Shown here in pieces: positions 11,367-22,745 of a DNA stretch of 64,000 bases. The translations under genes and the position numbers were made by a program. Source of the stretch: Penicillium oxalicum (Eukaryota > Ascomycota > Eurotiomycetes > Eurotiales > Aspergillaceae). The DNA lies in contig NC_064655.1 of NCBI RefSeq assembly GCF_001723175.1, positions 3,534,001-3,598,000 of the forward strand, in the 5' to 3' direction. Numbering within the stretch: the first letter of the stretch is position 1; each line of letters begins with the position of its first letter. Under the pieces are notes generated by a model. That model saw only the letters and a program-made list of their open reading frames with translations, was not told the origin of the DNA and did not search any database.

Positions 11367-11560
11367 CCTCGTGGTAGGAGGGTGAAATAGCTATTAATTT
11401 CGCTAGTGGGTATGCAGCCTGCGGCGGTTTACAAGGACTTCCATGCGACGTTGGAGTTCTGCCAGCTACCTGTCTTGAGCATGGACCCTCAAGAGCAATG
11501 ATATTCTGGGACCAAATAAATACGCATCAGTCAGCCAGGTACTGGAATACTACTGCTAAG

Positions 11561-11580
11561 TACCTAGGTACCTAGGTAGG
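11561..11580. repeat. Tandem palindromic TACCTAGG repeat
   Basis: Two overlapping copies of TACCTAGGTA make an 18 bp perfect palindrome, followed by a partial third copy. Related CCTAGG/GGTACCT words recur in other non-coding parts of the window. Confidence 0.8.
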
Positions 11581-12050
11581 TTACCATCATGGCAGATTCC
11601 AGTCATTGTATAGGTATGAAAATTCTCACCTAATGCACCAAAGGCTCTAGGTTGGTTGAGGACGGGAACACTAGATCTAAGCCAGGCGCCATCCCCAAGG
11701 CGATGATCTTGGAAGCTCAAGCAGTGGAGCCTAATTAGTCAGGCTGCAAGGCAACTGACCCCATCACCATTCGATTCTGCCGTGTTCAAAACATGTCCCG
11801 CTGCATGTGTAGAGCCGAAAGTCTACTCTCAAATGGGTGGCTGTTATCGTCTGCCGTACCCACCGTAACCCCAACCCCGGCGCAAACTTACATGGTCCTG
11901 GACCAAACGTCAATCGATCCGATCCGAGCTTTCCTTGATCTTGCTTGATTTAGTCATTAATGGTAGCCAAGGTCGTTTTGCTCATTCTGTGAAGCATCAA
12001 GCGCTGGTGACACTTCAAATTCTACGAGTGCTCAGTCTCGCAATATCATC

Positions 12051-14030
12051 ATGCCGTTGGACCTTTCACTATACCTGGTTACAGACTCGACCCCGGCGAT
12101 TCTCAAGGGTCGCGATCTCTGCACCGTTGTCGAGGAGGCCATCAAAGGCGGTATGAGAGAGAGAAAAAAAAATCCCCCCCCCCCTCCTTCCAGTGAGGCT
12201 ATCGCAATTTGTTCGTGCAATTGACTAATAGTGACGGTCAGGTGTGACGATTGTGCAATACCGGGACAAGACCAGCGATACCGGTGATCTCATCGCCACG
12301 GCGAGCAAACTGCACCAAGTGACCCAAAAATATGGGATACCCTTGCTGATCAACGATCGAGTGGATGTGGCACTTGCGATCGGTGCGGAAGGGGTGCATT
12401 TGGGTCAGGATGACATGGGTTAGCTTCCAAACTCACAATATCGTATCCTTGACCTTTTTCTGTGGGGTGCTGACGAACAATTGTAGTTTTTGATGCAGCC
12501 AAAAAGCTTCTTCCCAAGGGTGCTATCATTGGGATTAGCACTTCCACGGTGCAAGAAGCGCAGAAAGCGATCGCGGATGGAGCGGACTACATAGGAATTG
12601 GGACGATGTTTGCAACTTCGACGTAAGTGTGCGGTTTTTGTGTGGGCCCCAGAGGGGGCAGGGGGCATCCCTAAAAATGTTCACCGGATTCGTCGCTGAC
12701 AGCACCTCTAGTAAGACCAATACAAAGTCGATTCTCGGTACCGCGGGGACACAGGCGCTCTTGAAAGCCATCAGTGACTCCCCTGTGGGCACGGTCGCCA
12801 TCGGCGGCATCAATCACAGTAATGTTCAGCGAGTGCTCTACCAATCCAGATGCGATGCAAAGGGACTCGACGGGGTGGCCATCGTCAGCGCCATAGTAGG
12901 CGCCGAGGACCCCCAAACATCGGCCGAGAAATTTACCCATTTGATCAAGAGCACCCCTACCTTTGCCTTGACTTGCCAGACCTCTCGAGCCGACGAGGTC
13001 GACGCCCTGCTGCGAGACGTGCCAGCAATTGTGCGCAAAATGACCGAGGTGCATCCGTTGGTGCACAACATGATCAATTTTGTCGTGGCGAACTTTGTGG
13101 CCAACGTTGCGCTTTCTATGTACGTTTCTTTGCCTCTCTGAGACCATGGGGAGACGCTGCGTGCTAACCGGTATCAGCGGGGCGTCGCCGATCATGGCTC
13201 CGTATGGCGATGAGGCGCAGGACCTGTGCAAATTTGATGGAGCACTGCTCATCAACATGGGGACGCTGACGAGCGAGAGCGTGTCCAACTACCAGAAAGC
13301 CCTCCAAGCTTACAATGCTCGCGGCAACCCGGTGATCTACGATCCGGTCGGAGCAGCTGCTACTGAGATCCGTCGCAATGCCGTCTCGACTCTCATGGCC
13401 GGTGGATACTTTGACCTCATCAAAGGCAACGAGGGTGAAATTCGTCAAGTCTGGGGAAGCGGTGCTGTCCAGCAGCGCGGGGTGGACAGTGGGCCCAGCA
13501 CTCTAGATGAACAACAAAAGGCCAGGCTGACTCGTGACCTGGCCCGCCGAGAGCGTAAGATGGGAATTCGAAAGTATGACTTATTCGGACCGTATGATCT
13601 AATACTTGATAGACAACGTCGTTCTCCTCACCGGTGCGACCGATTACCTCAGCGACGGTGAACGTGTGATTGCTGTTGAAAACGGCCATCCGTACCTCGG
13701 CCGAGTCACAGGGGTGCGTCTAGTGAGGCAACTTTCTGAGTGAGGGACTTTGATGCTAATTGTTGTCATTCACAGACCGGATGCGCCATCGGCTCTGTTT
13801 CGGGCTGCTTCTTGGCGGCTCACCGTCCCGACAAACTTCTCGCCGTGCTGTCTGGTCTTTTGATGTTCGAGATTGCTGCCGAAAATGCTGCTTCCAAGGA
13901 TTATGTTCGCGGACCGGGTAGCTTTGTCCCTGCTTTCCTGGACGAGCTTTATGCAATTCAAACGGCTGCAGCCAAGGGGGATGAGAGCTGGCTGGCAGGT
14001 CGTGCCAAGGTGCATGAAGTGAAAGTGTAA
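12051..14030 (+). CDS. thi6: Bifunctional thiamine-phosphate synthase / hydroxyethylthiazole kinase
   Basis: Seven coding exons: 12051-12150, 12242-12418, 12487-12622, 12712-13119, 13178-13554, 13613-13713 and 13776-14030, giving 517 aa. All junctions are GT-AG and in frame. The N-terminal half is a ThiE-type TIM barrel ([54 protein letters not shown]) that joins the pyrimidine and thiazole phosphates. The C-terminal half is a ThiM-type ribokinase fold ([55 protein letters not shown]) that phosphorylates hydroxyethylthiazole. The TGTGC cysteine matches the family's active-site Cys. The two-domain order is that of yeast Thi6. No thiamine riboswitch is evident in its introns. Intron 1 carries an A run followed by C11. 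Confidence 0.96.
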
Positions 14031-14746
14031 ATTACCCGCACTTTTCGATTTCAAACGCAGGGGAAGAAGGTGGTTGCATATTGAACGTATTGATTAGGTA
14101 GACAATTGGGGCAGGTTAGCTTGAGTACAGTCCTCGCCTGCTATTTCCCCACCTGGCAAAGCTAAAATTGAGTGAGATTGAGAGGCTCATGCGAGACACA
14201 CGTGTGGAGACATCTTGCACAGTGGCCGAAGGACAGGGTTGAAATGGAATCACGAACAGGTGTATACGAAAATTATAGCAAATATCAATAGTCAGAGCTG
14301 GTGGATGCCTTGGTGAACAGTACTCTATCTTCTGATAAGAGTCCGATCTGAGCACACGCAGCAATATACCGCAGCAGGACGAGGGACTCGAGAAAACTGA
14401 GAATCGACATTAAAAGCAAAGGATTGAGTATTGATCTCTCCGGTAACTTGGGCCAAATCTGGTCCAGGACCTAGTCTGGGTAGTGTGGTATTCTCAGGTA
14501 AGGTTGTTACTATTGTTTTTTTTGTCCTTTGACCCGACACTGTTGACAATTGGAGTACGACGGGCGTCTCCCCTCCGATTTGTCGCGAGCTTCCCCGCAT
14601 CTCCGATTCCCGACTTCCTTCCCCAACTCGGTCCCTCGGCAGGTCATCAGCCAGCAACAGACATAAAATCCCACTTGACTCCGACAACATCCCTGAAAAA
14701 GGCCTTTCGCGTGAACCATTTGACCATTCCATTTCTATCAGCAACC
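14031..14746. other. Intergenic region, THI6 to isochorismatase gene
   Basis: About 715 bp: the THI6 3' UTR, then the promoter of the next gene in the same orientation. A T-rich and then CT-rich stretch at about 14512-14630 precedes the start codon. No gene is seen. Confidence 0.5.
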
Positions 14747-15712
14747 ATGTCTGTCATCTCGCGTGCCAAGCGAATTCGTAAGTTGCTCCATCCACAATGC
14801 GATCGTCCGTGATCCGATACTAACATTCATTCATTTCAAAGGCAACCCCGCATTGTTGTACGTTCCAACATTCCCCTCGAGCTTACCGCCCAGTAGAAAA
14901 GATACGAATCATGACTTCGGATACGCTAACAGTCCGACCTGATTGATCTTTGGAACAGCGTTTGCGATATCCAGGACAAATTCCGAAATGCCATCTTTGA
15001 ATTTCCTAAAATGTAAGAATTGTACCATATGAATGCCTGAAATTCTCCTTTCACCATAACATCCACGTCACCTCCATCTTTGAATGGACATGACCATTCC
15101 CAACAGACAATCACATCAATTCTGTATACTCTCTCTCTCTCTCCATATCCGCCAAACAACACCCAAATCCTAACATCTCCTGGAAATTCACCCAGGGTCC
15201 AAACAACCGACAAACTCGTCCGCGCCGCCAAAATCCTCTCCATCCCAACCTACATCTCAACTCAATCCCGCGCCAAACTGGGCCCAACCGTCTCCGAACT
15301 CACCGCCAACCTTCAAGGTCCCCATATTCGCGCCGATTTCGACAAAACCCTCTTCTCCATGGTCACCCCGGACATTGCAAAGCAATTACCCGTCAAAGCG
15401 CAAGATCCACTGGACGTCATTCTCGTGGGGATCGAGACGCATATCTGTATCACGCAGACGACGCTGGATCTGCTGGAGCGCGGTCATCGGGTGTATGTCA
15501 TTGTGGATGGGGTGAGTAGTATTAATGCGGAGGAGCGGGGGATTGCGTTGGCCCGGCTGAGAGATGCGGGGGCGACGGTGACGACAAGTGAGAGTGTGTT
15601 GTTTGAGATCTTGGGAGATGCGGGACATGAGGCGTTCAAGGAGATTAGTGGGTTGGTCAAGGAGACGAAGAGCGAGACCAAGGGGGCGTTGGAGGCCTTG
15701 TCGAAGATTTGA
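14747..15712 (+). CDS. Isochorismatase-family cysteine hydrolase
   Basis: Coding exons are 14747-14777, 14842-14857, 14959-15012 and 15196-15712, giving 205 aa. Exon 2 is only 16 nt. The protein has the isochorismatase-like alpha/beta fold with the expected triad: Asp19 in FVCDIQDKF, Lys84 in ADFDKTLF, and Cys118 in GIETHICITQ. It most resembles the YcaC / mitochondrial isochorismatase-domain branch found across fungi, whose substrate is unknown. A role in siderophore or phenazine synthesis should not be assumed. The N-terminus is short, with basic residues (ISRAKRIRN), and could be a weak organelle signal. The third intron (15013-15195) contains a CT repeat. The splice model is supported by the family reading PKMVQTTDKLVRAAKIL across the last junction. 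Confidence 0.9.
15129..15143. repeat. (CT)n repeat in intron
   Basis: A short CT dinucleotide run inside the third intron of the isochorismatase-family gene. Confidence 0.85.
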
Positions 15713-16223
15713 GAGAATGGGTGTTTTCTAGACGCTTTAGACTTCCATATCGCGTAGGCAATTCATTCAGAGGGCGTGTACAATTAAGAGTGGCTGAAAA
15801 AGTCCCCTGGATGACTGGTACACAAGCGTGACCAAGGTCAAGAGGGATGAAATTTTTGTATTCGTCGCACTGCACTCTCCTTGTGTAGACCAGTAAACCC
15901 GGCACGTTCCAGGCAAAAAGACAAAAGGGTAAAAAAAGGAAGAACGCAGGGAAGAAAATGACTCAAGACAATCGAAAAGGCCGTCCAATCCCAGCGCCCG
16001 CTCCATATTCCTAAACGAAAACCCCGACACCATGTTCCAAACAAAATTGGAAACCAAGCGCGAACAAAATAAAAAGTGAATCTCTTCTACAACCAAGGAC
16101 CAAAAAGGGGACAACGGACAAAAGGGGAATCGCTCGCTAAAATCAGTCAAGCAGTTTGAAGTAAAAGATAAACGAGCAAGGAACAGCCGCAGAATAACAA
16201 GAGAGCAATCGGAAGGAGGGTTC
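15713..16223. other. Convergent intergenic region
   Basis: About 510 bp between the stop codons of the isochorismatase-family gene and the retropepsin-like gene, probably the two 3' UTRs. The ORFs here are shadows. Confidence 0.5.
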
Positions 16224-17918
16224 TTATTTAGGATGTGTGTCAACTTGCCGGCTGGAGTTGAGCCACGGAAAGGCCGAAGCATCACCAGCAGGATTCTTGG
16301 CTCCCGATCTGGACGAGCTTTCGGTGATTGAACGCGGTGCCCATGGTGAATGCTCCGTGCTTGGAGCCTCCCCTGGTGGATTGGACGGTGTCACGGCGCC
16401 AGAGCTTACTCGACTCATTGACTTCATCGGCTTGAGGACAGTCATAGGCCGAGGCTTAGACTTGCCGCCGGTAGTGGTCTCAGTCTTTGGCCCACGCCGC
16501 CAGGTCCCCGAAGCCCCTCCAATCTCAGATTTTGTGTCTGCAGCATCCTGTTTCGACGTGTCAATTGCCTCTTCGTTGCCCACCACAGGATGTTGAAGAA
16601 CGGGTGTCTTCGCGTCGGCTTCCCCCACGGAGGCACGCAAAGAAGCGGGAGCAGAGGCAGCATATTTGGAGGCATGAGAGTCTTCTCCAACGGCGCCAGC
16701 AGAGCTTCGCCGGGGGGGCAGGGATTTCTGGGGGTATTCCGGATTGGAAGTGTCGGGGGCGGTACGAAGAAGTCTGTAAACCCAATCCTTCTCAGGACGT
16801 ACAAGGGGCACCGAGACGCGATTACGGTTCTCATCAACCAGCATCATCTTATCTTGAGAAAACATGATATCTGCATTGTGGCACCGCAGTACGTCACTTC
16901 CGAGAATGATTTGAATAGATTCATCCTCGTCGCTGGTCTCGTGTACAAGGAACTGCACTGCCAAGAACGGGACGTGAGAATTGGGACTGGTCGTACCAGA
17001 TGCCGATGCATGCACACTGGCCTCCGGAAGCCACAAATTCAGTTTGATCGAGGAACGGCCATCACTGTCGCGGAAAACTTGATCCTCCAGGGCAAGCTTG
17101 TGGATGAGGGTCGAGCCAAGTGATGAGACAAAGGAACCCGAGCAGATCGCAGCGTATAACAGGGCCTTATTTGTGAAGTCCATGGTCAGCCAGCAACGAA
17201 TGACGCTCGGTACGGGGCCGAGCAGAAAGAGACCCGGGGGCGGTGTCAGGGGTGACACGCTGAAAGACGAGTCCATTGTTCGACTGCTCGTGTCCAGCCG
17301 TAGACTGCTACTTCGAGTGGAGTGGATTGACAGCCCCGAGGAGCTCATTCGCCCGTCCGATCGGCAAGAGGAGGACCGCTCAGTCAGTGGATGACCCCCC
17401 ATGATGCTCCCCGTGCGAATTTGGGGCTCTTGGCCAGTACGGCTGGCTTGTTCATTGTAGCCGTGAATTGCGCTTTCGTCGAAGCGAACACTATTCGCTC
17501 GCGAGGCTCCTCGGCGGGGCTCATCCTCAACGTCGGCAGGGGCTATCGGGGGACTAACGATGGTGTGATGGCCCTGATCGAAGCCTTTGAAGGGCTCTGC
17601 TCGAGGATTGAAAGTTGACGTTGAATCTAGTCAGTCAGTCAAGTGTCAGCTGCGGCTCTAGAATCGGCGGCTGTACGCTCACGACGACCTCACTAGAGAG
17701 GAGAAACAAATACCGGAAGGGACAGGGCCGCCATCAGCAGAATGGAGCGGTGATAAAGCGGAGGACCAGACATTTTTCAGCCGAGCCTGATCATCACGGT
17801 CTCTTTCAAGTTTGGCAATCCTTTCATTCTGTTCAAATTGCCCCAGGTGCAGCTCCTTCAGCTCATCGAAAACTCTCCAGAGGTCGTCACGAGTGGCGAA
17901 AGGGTACTGTGCATCCAT
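16224..17918 (-). CDS. Coiled-coil protein with retropepsin-like domain, probably non-catalytic
   Basis: Two coding exons, 17714-17918 and 16224-17626, give 535 aa. The start MDAQYPF fits an N-terminal coiled coil (residues about 8-50, DLWRVFDELKELHLGQFEQNERIAKLERD). A Ser-rich linker follows, then a domain at about 205-340 that reads like a retroviral-type aspartyl protease. It has a first strand-loop LLYAAICSGSFVSSL near 225-238, and a later IILGSDVLRCHNADIMFSQDKMMLVD near 308-333, which resembles the LG-D-L-HNADI-F pattern of retropepsins. The expected D-S/T-G is C-S-G here (Cys230), so catalysis is unlikely. The C-terminal 180 residues are Ser/Pro-rich and disordered. Similar fungal proteins are, as far as I recall, often named ubiquitin hydrolase 19, but no USP Cys/His boxes are visible. 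True function unknown. Confidence 0.8.
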
Positions 17919-18316
17919 CGCTGGATGGTTGAAGAGAAGATAGAAGCAAGAGCGGGCGGACGGAACCAGCAGGTCACCAATGTTGATCATGCACAGACCG
18001 CCCACAACTTATGAACACAAGGAATAATTCTTGAGGCCACAGACCCGAATTCGTGTAGAGTCTCTCCACACTGCGCTCACTTGCTGCCAGACGCGTATCT
18101 GTCGCCGATGCCTCCCCAACCGTTTGCCTCCTCCCACCGTCACCGGAACTGACGGCCCACTGGGCCGCCGACGGAATCTTATGAGCACAGCCCACTTCTT
18201 GTACCTAGGGGAGAGACCGTCGATAAGTTTAAAGGTTCGAAACCTGCCTGATGTTCAAGAGGGGACAGCGAAAGGCGACGACGGGGACCAGAGATACTGA
18301 GATTTGATTCGTCAAG

Positions 18317-18344
18317 ATTGCTGAGTATTGCTGAGTATTGCTGA
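18317..18344. repeat. 10 bp tandem repeat, about 2.8 copies
   Basis: The unit ATTGCTGAGT is repeated directly, with a partial third copy. Confidence 0.85.
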
Positions 18345-19208
18345 AGTAATCTCAGATGTTGTGCGTTTTTCAAGCGTGAGCACGACGCGTTGGCGAGTGT
18401 GTGAGGAAGTCTGCGTGGGAGATGGTCGTTTAACGGGCTCAACCCGAGGTGTAGCTGGCGAGTTCGATTTGGACAGGTAGCCCTGGCAGCAATGAGGAGA
18501 AATGCTTGCGATATTTCTCGCGAAAGAGCAGGGTAAGTTATTGAAATGAATCTGATGAAAGTCTGATCGGAAGAAAAGGCAAGTCAAATGCCGAGCTAGA
18601 CCATCAAGATCGAGATCAAGGGAACCTTTGATCAGCAGTATGGGAGATGCGGGAGGGGAACCTTTGCCCGACGGGGGCGCGTCATGCACGAGGGGAAGAG
18701 GGCGGTCAAATCCACTTTTTGGTCCGCCGTCTGATCCACCGCGTGCGGAAGTTGACGATACTTTGGATCAACCAAATTTAAACACATTGTATATCATGGG
18801 CACTATAAAATGAATAAAAAGTACATGTGAAAGACTGATTAATAATATACCGAGTATGAGGTAATGATATCCCACTCAATTTAGTCTAGGATTCATATGC
18901 GGACCTTTCCATCAATAGGTATCACTGCAGTACAAATCATTCTACTCAATGGCTGGGCTAGATCTTTTGACTCATGTGCTTAACCATACGCAGCGGCAGT
19001 GAGTCTGCTCAATTAGCTGAGCAGAAAATAATACTGCAAAAAAGAGAAGCATCATAGAAAAGCGCATACGGTGGGTGGTAATAATTCACGGTACCTCAGT
19101 ATGCCGTGCAGGCTTGATCTGATCAGAATGATCGTGTGTGAAAGGGCATTGGAGAGATCCTTTCTGACCGGGCAGTACATTGATTTGACAGATATTTCTT
19201 TTCTACTT

Positions 19209-19238
19209 CGTCTATTCTCAACTCGTCTATTCTCAACT
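19209..19238. repeat. 15 bp tandem duplication
   Basis: CGTCTATTCTCAACT occurs twice in direct succession. Confidence 0.85.
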
Positions 19239-19316
19239 CAATCAATTCCACGGAGCAATGCAAATGCTGTCAACCTGTCACCAAGCCAGGTCTAGTAAAG
19301 TGCAAGGGGGAGCACA

Positions 19317-20371
19317 TCAGCGAGGTGCGTCAGTCCAGGCGGGGAAGACCATAGGAAGCGCACTTGGATCAAGATCCGGGTAATTGTTCTTGATCGTCTT
19401 GCGAACTTCGTCATATACGAGGCGATAACCAGCTGCCGTCAGATGTAGCCCTAGAGAGATACACCCGGTTATTCATTTGTCTCATGGGGATCGCGCTGAA
19501 GTTCAAACAGGAAGAGGGATCCAACAATACATACCGTCTGTGAATAGGTTACTGAATTCGTGGTTCGCGGGCAAGTCTCGTGATCCGATCAGTGCTTGGC
19601 CTTCTTGCCATCCGACGGTGGACATGAATGTACCCCACACATCAGCGACGGGGACCTTCAAAGCAGCTCCGACCTCCTTGGCAGCTTCGGCGTATTCCTT
19701 CGCACGTTGTGCAGTGCGGCTGGGATGAGCAGTATCTTTAGCATCATCAAACTCTTTCAGCTGGTATTCGTTCACCGGCGGAGGAGTGATAATGATGAGG
19801 CGAGGGTTGTGGGCCTGAGTGGCAGGATGCTGAATGATCTTTTGCAGGTTCTCCTTGTAAATTTCAATGGGGACGTGCTGCACATGACTCGGTACACAAG
19901 CATCATTGGCTCCGAAGAAGATAGTCTAAACTGGTTAACTGGTCCCATCTCATTTGATCTTTGAGGAGATTTGAGTCTGAAGGGACCTACCATGAGTCGC
20001 ACTTTGGCAGTCTCGGGAGACGGGAGGATCTCGTGGACGATCTTGATTGCATGGGCCGTGGTATACCCTCTAGAGACACAGCAATTGGGTCAGTTGACTC
20101 TGCAGCATGCTCTTTGATAACAGAGATCTTTCACCCACCCAAAGCCTCGGTTGACCACATCCATTTGGCGGCGATATGCTGATCCAAGCAAACGTGTCAA
20201 TGGCACGGACTTGATCCAAAATCATCCTCAGTGCTTACCATCTGACAAGGCAGCACCGTATCCAAAGCCGAGACTTTGGTCCCATGACATTTCAGTGATC
20301 GAGTCTCCGAAGAGGATGATTTGATCATAGGACCGGTTAGCATCCATCGCCTGCGTGCCAGTGCCCGACAT
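19317..20371 (-). CDS. iah1: SGNH/GDSL esterase, isoamyl acetate-hydrolysing type
   Basis: Coding exons are 20239-20371, 20139-20178, 19991-20069, 19535-19925 and 19317-19450 on the minus strand, giving 258 aa. The SGNH blocks are all visible. Block I is GDSIT with Ser24 as nucleophile, block II has the glycine of NRGFGGYTT, block III is GAND at 89-92 with Asn91, and block V is DGLHL with Asp214 and His217. Yeast Iah1 hydrolyses acetate esters such as isoamyl acetate, and the length and motif spacing match that family. No signal peptide is evident, so it is probably intracellular. The true substrate here is inference. All introns are 50 to 85 nt with GT-AG ends. Confidence 0.92.
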
Positions 20372-22745
20372 CTTGAGTGTATAATATGGGAAGTAACCGT
20401 GCAATTAGGTTCCAAGCAGTACTGTAGGCGTCTGATCAGGATTGGATGTCGTGCACTATTTGATTGTTCCAGCGATGGCGGGGGTTGTGGTTTATGTAGT
20501 GCAGGAGCTCCGTGACAAAAAGGACCGGAGTGGGGGAGCAGCGGCCATGAGCTTATCGCCGACATGGTTGGTTGTTGTTTCTCCACCAATAATTAATCCC
20601 ACTCGGCTACTTGGACACGGGAATGGACCGTCGAACTGGGGCTCAAGTGCACGTGCATCTTGTGTTCCTGGGGTGGAGGATGGCCTCCAATTTCTGAAGA
20701 GGGTGCAAGTATCCAAACACTGATCAACTTATGAAAGACTGTGGACCCGATGATCTCGGGTGGCATTCTCCGTCACGAGTATTGTGCTTCCTCTGCTTGG
20801 CGATCGAGATCAGCCAGAAACTGGCGACTGTCAGCCGTTCAGGGCTTCTTTCATGTTGCGTAGCCGACCATGGTGCATATCAGCCCAAAGCTTATCTTGT
20901 CGCAGGTCAAAAATCGCGTAAGACACCAGGTCAAAGGCCCTCCTCAAAGAATACTTCTACTTAATTCCACCTTGCAGTTGGTGGATGCTCACAAATGATG
21001 GTGTTCGGAGAGGTGGGGCAAGACCAAAAAGGTCGGAGTGGGGGACACGCGCCCAAGAATCTCCAAGCATGACCTGGTACTGTGTAGACTGCGTGATATG
21101 ATATAGAGACGCAACACACAAGACATATATCTATTGTGATGGAGAACCCTGCGCATCTGGATGATGGGACTTTCCAATCTTTGGGCATTGTTGAGCGAGT
21201 AGTGGCTTCATTGCTTTTCTGACGTAGCCTGAGACATTAAACGAGGTGTAGTAGTTCCACGACGGTCCAAGTTTGAGTTCCACAGTAGCCGACCAAAAAA
21301 AAAGTTGGCCTATCATTCAAGAGTATACATCTACTAGCATTCTGCAATGAGCATAGGTAATCTGAGAGATTGTCACATCAAGAAAAGGCGAATGAGCAGG
21401 TGGATTCTGTGTTTTCTCCGTTCTCGTATCTTGACCCCGATTCTCTGTCCTCTGTTAGGCACGGGAGAAAACTTCTTATCACCGGGAAAATCCGTCCTTT
21501 TCTATTCAAGGGCGAGGGTTTTTTTATACGCATCTTTTTTTTTCGCAAGAAGAAAAGAAAAGAAAAGAAAAGAAAAACTACTGAACAATCAGCGCTCTGT
21601 CCACTGTAGATTTCTCTTCTTCTATGCGGGTGTATATGTGATGGAAGATTGAGGATGAGAGGAAAGATGAGTGACAGGAGTGAATTGAAAGAGAGTACTC
21701 AGTTGATCATGGATAGGTCAAGTGGAGCCTGCCGGGTTGAGATCCCCGCCCAGGATGCGACGCCTCATCTGCGGTCAATCAAAGCTATGGCAGCAGCTAG
21801 CAGACACTCGCCATAGACCACGCGGGGTACTTCACAAGGATTCGTTGCGACGTCCAATGAATCGTCTCGCGCGACGGGAGGCTGCCTTTTATGTTCAGCA
21901 AGGCGCTGCCGGTGACTGCCTGCCCGCATCGAACCCGATTACGGGGCGTCCAAGGGCCCTCCATATTGGCGACGCGAATGCATGGTTCACCTGCCGATCA
22001 TCCAATCGGTAGGGAGCTCGGGGAGGTCACAGATCCAGGTCAGAAAGGGTCGGTGCGCGCCCAAGGGTGGGCGTTGGGCACTTGACTCGAGCAGTGGCCA
22101 AGAGCAACCCACCAAAAATCAACGATGAAGCGAACGTTCTTGCATACTTCCCGCAAGAACCGTCCAGCGAGAGGACGCATGGCGCATCATGCTTGGAGCC
22201 ATGTGGGGGAGTGACACAGTCACCGAACCGGATTGACTCGATGGAGAATGCGAATGGCGAACGAGATGACGGCGGACCGTCTCTCACCTGACGCGGTCTG
22301 CACGTCGATCAGCTGCCTGACACCTGAGGATGGTCGGTCCTCCGGGTACACTTGCCCGTCTTTAAGCTCGAAACATGCCCATCCGCGTTGCTTTTTCCTT
22401 CTAAATCTCTTTGGCTCGGTCGCACCACCTACTTGCCCGAATTCTCGGATGATCGATGGAATACATCTTCCGGTTGGTGACTGAGTAATTCTTCTATACA
22501 TGAAGCCGGCCAAGTCACGGTCTGGTGCTGCCCAAGGAGAGTATAGCTCAAGATTGCGCCCATGTGGGCCGTGGATGCCCCCGTGTTTCTTGACCACGGC
22601 TCACCGAGTCACCACCGACTGTACACCCCCTCTCAGAAAAATAATAAACCTAGCTCGAGTTGGCCTCCCATTTCTCCCTCCCTTTCCTCCATCCAACCGG
22701 CTCTGATCGCGGTGGCCCACGCACGGCGGCTTTCTCGACGACGGT
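20372..22745. other. Divergent intergenic region, IAH1-like / CLC
   Basis: About 2.4 kb between two divergent starts. It holds both promoters, an AGAAA pentamer run at 21551-21575, and several short ORFs with no family resemblance. I see no gene I can support. Confidence 0.5.
21551..21575. repeat. (AGAAA)5 pentanucleotide repeat
   Basis: Five direct copies of AGAAA in the IAH1-like/CLC intergenic region. Confidence 0.85.

Larger units (their letters stand above)
10437..12050. other. Divergent intergenic region, eIF5 / THI6
   Basis: About 1.6 kb containing the two promoters. At 10683-11249 (minus) a 188-codon frame is open, and a good GTAAGC donor lies within it near 11095. This could be a spliced 5' leader of eIF5 or an unrecognised gene. 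The region also holds an AGT microsatellite (11348-11366) and a palindromic TACCTAGGTA tandem (11561-11580). Confidence 0.45.
17919..19316. other. Intergenic region, retropepsin-like gene to IAH1-like gene
   Basis: About 1.4 kb. The lower part should be the promoter and 5' leader of the retropepsin-like gene, and the upper part the 3' UTR of the esterase. It contains two short tandem repeats (18317-18344 and 19209-19238). No gene is recognised. Confidence 0.5.

Noticed and set aside
12162..12184. An A9 / C11 tract in the first THI6 intron as a possible riboswitch part
   Set aside because: It is plain low complexity. None of the conserved thiamine riboswitch helices is visible around it.
22220..22597. 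A 125-codon minus-strand ORF upstream of the CLC gene
   Set aside because: Unrecognised, in a promoter region, and overlapping ORFs in other frames look equally open.
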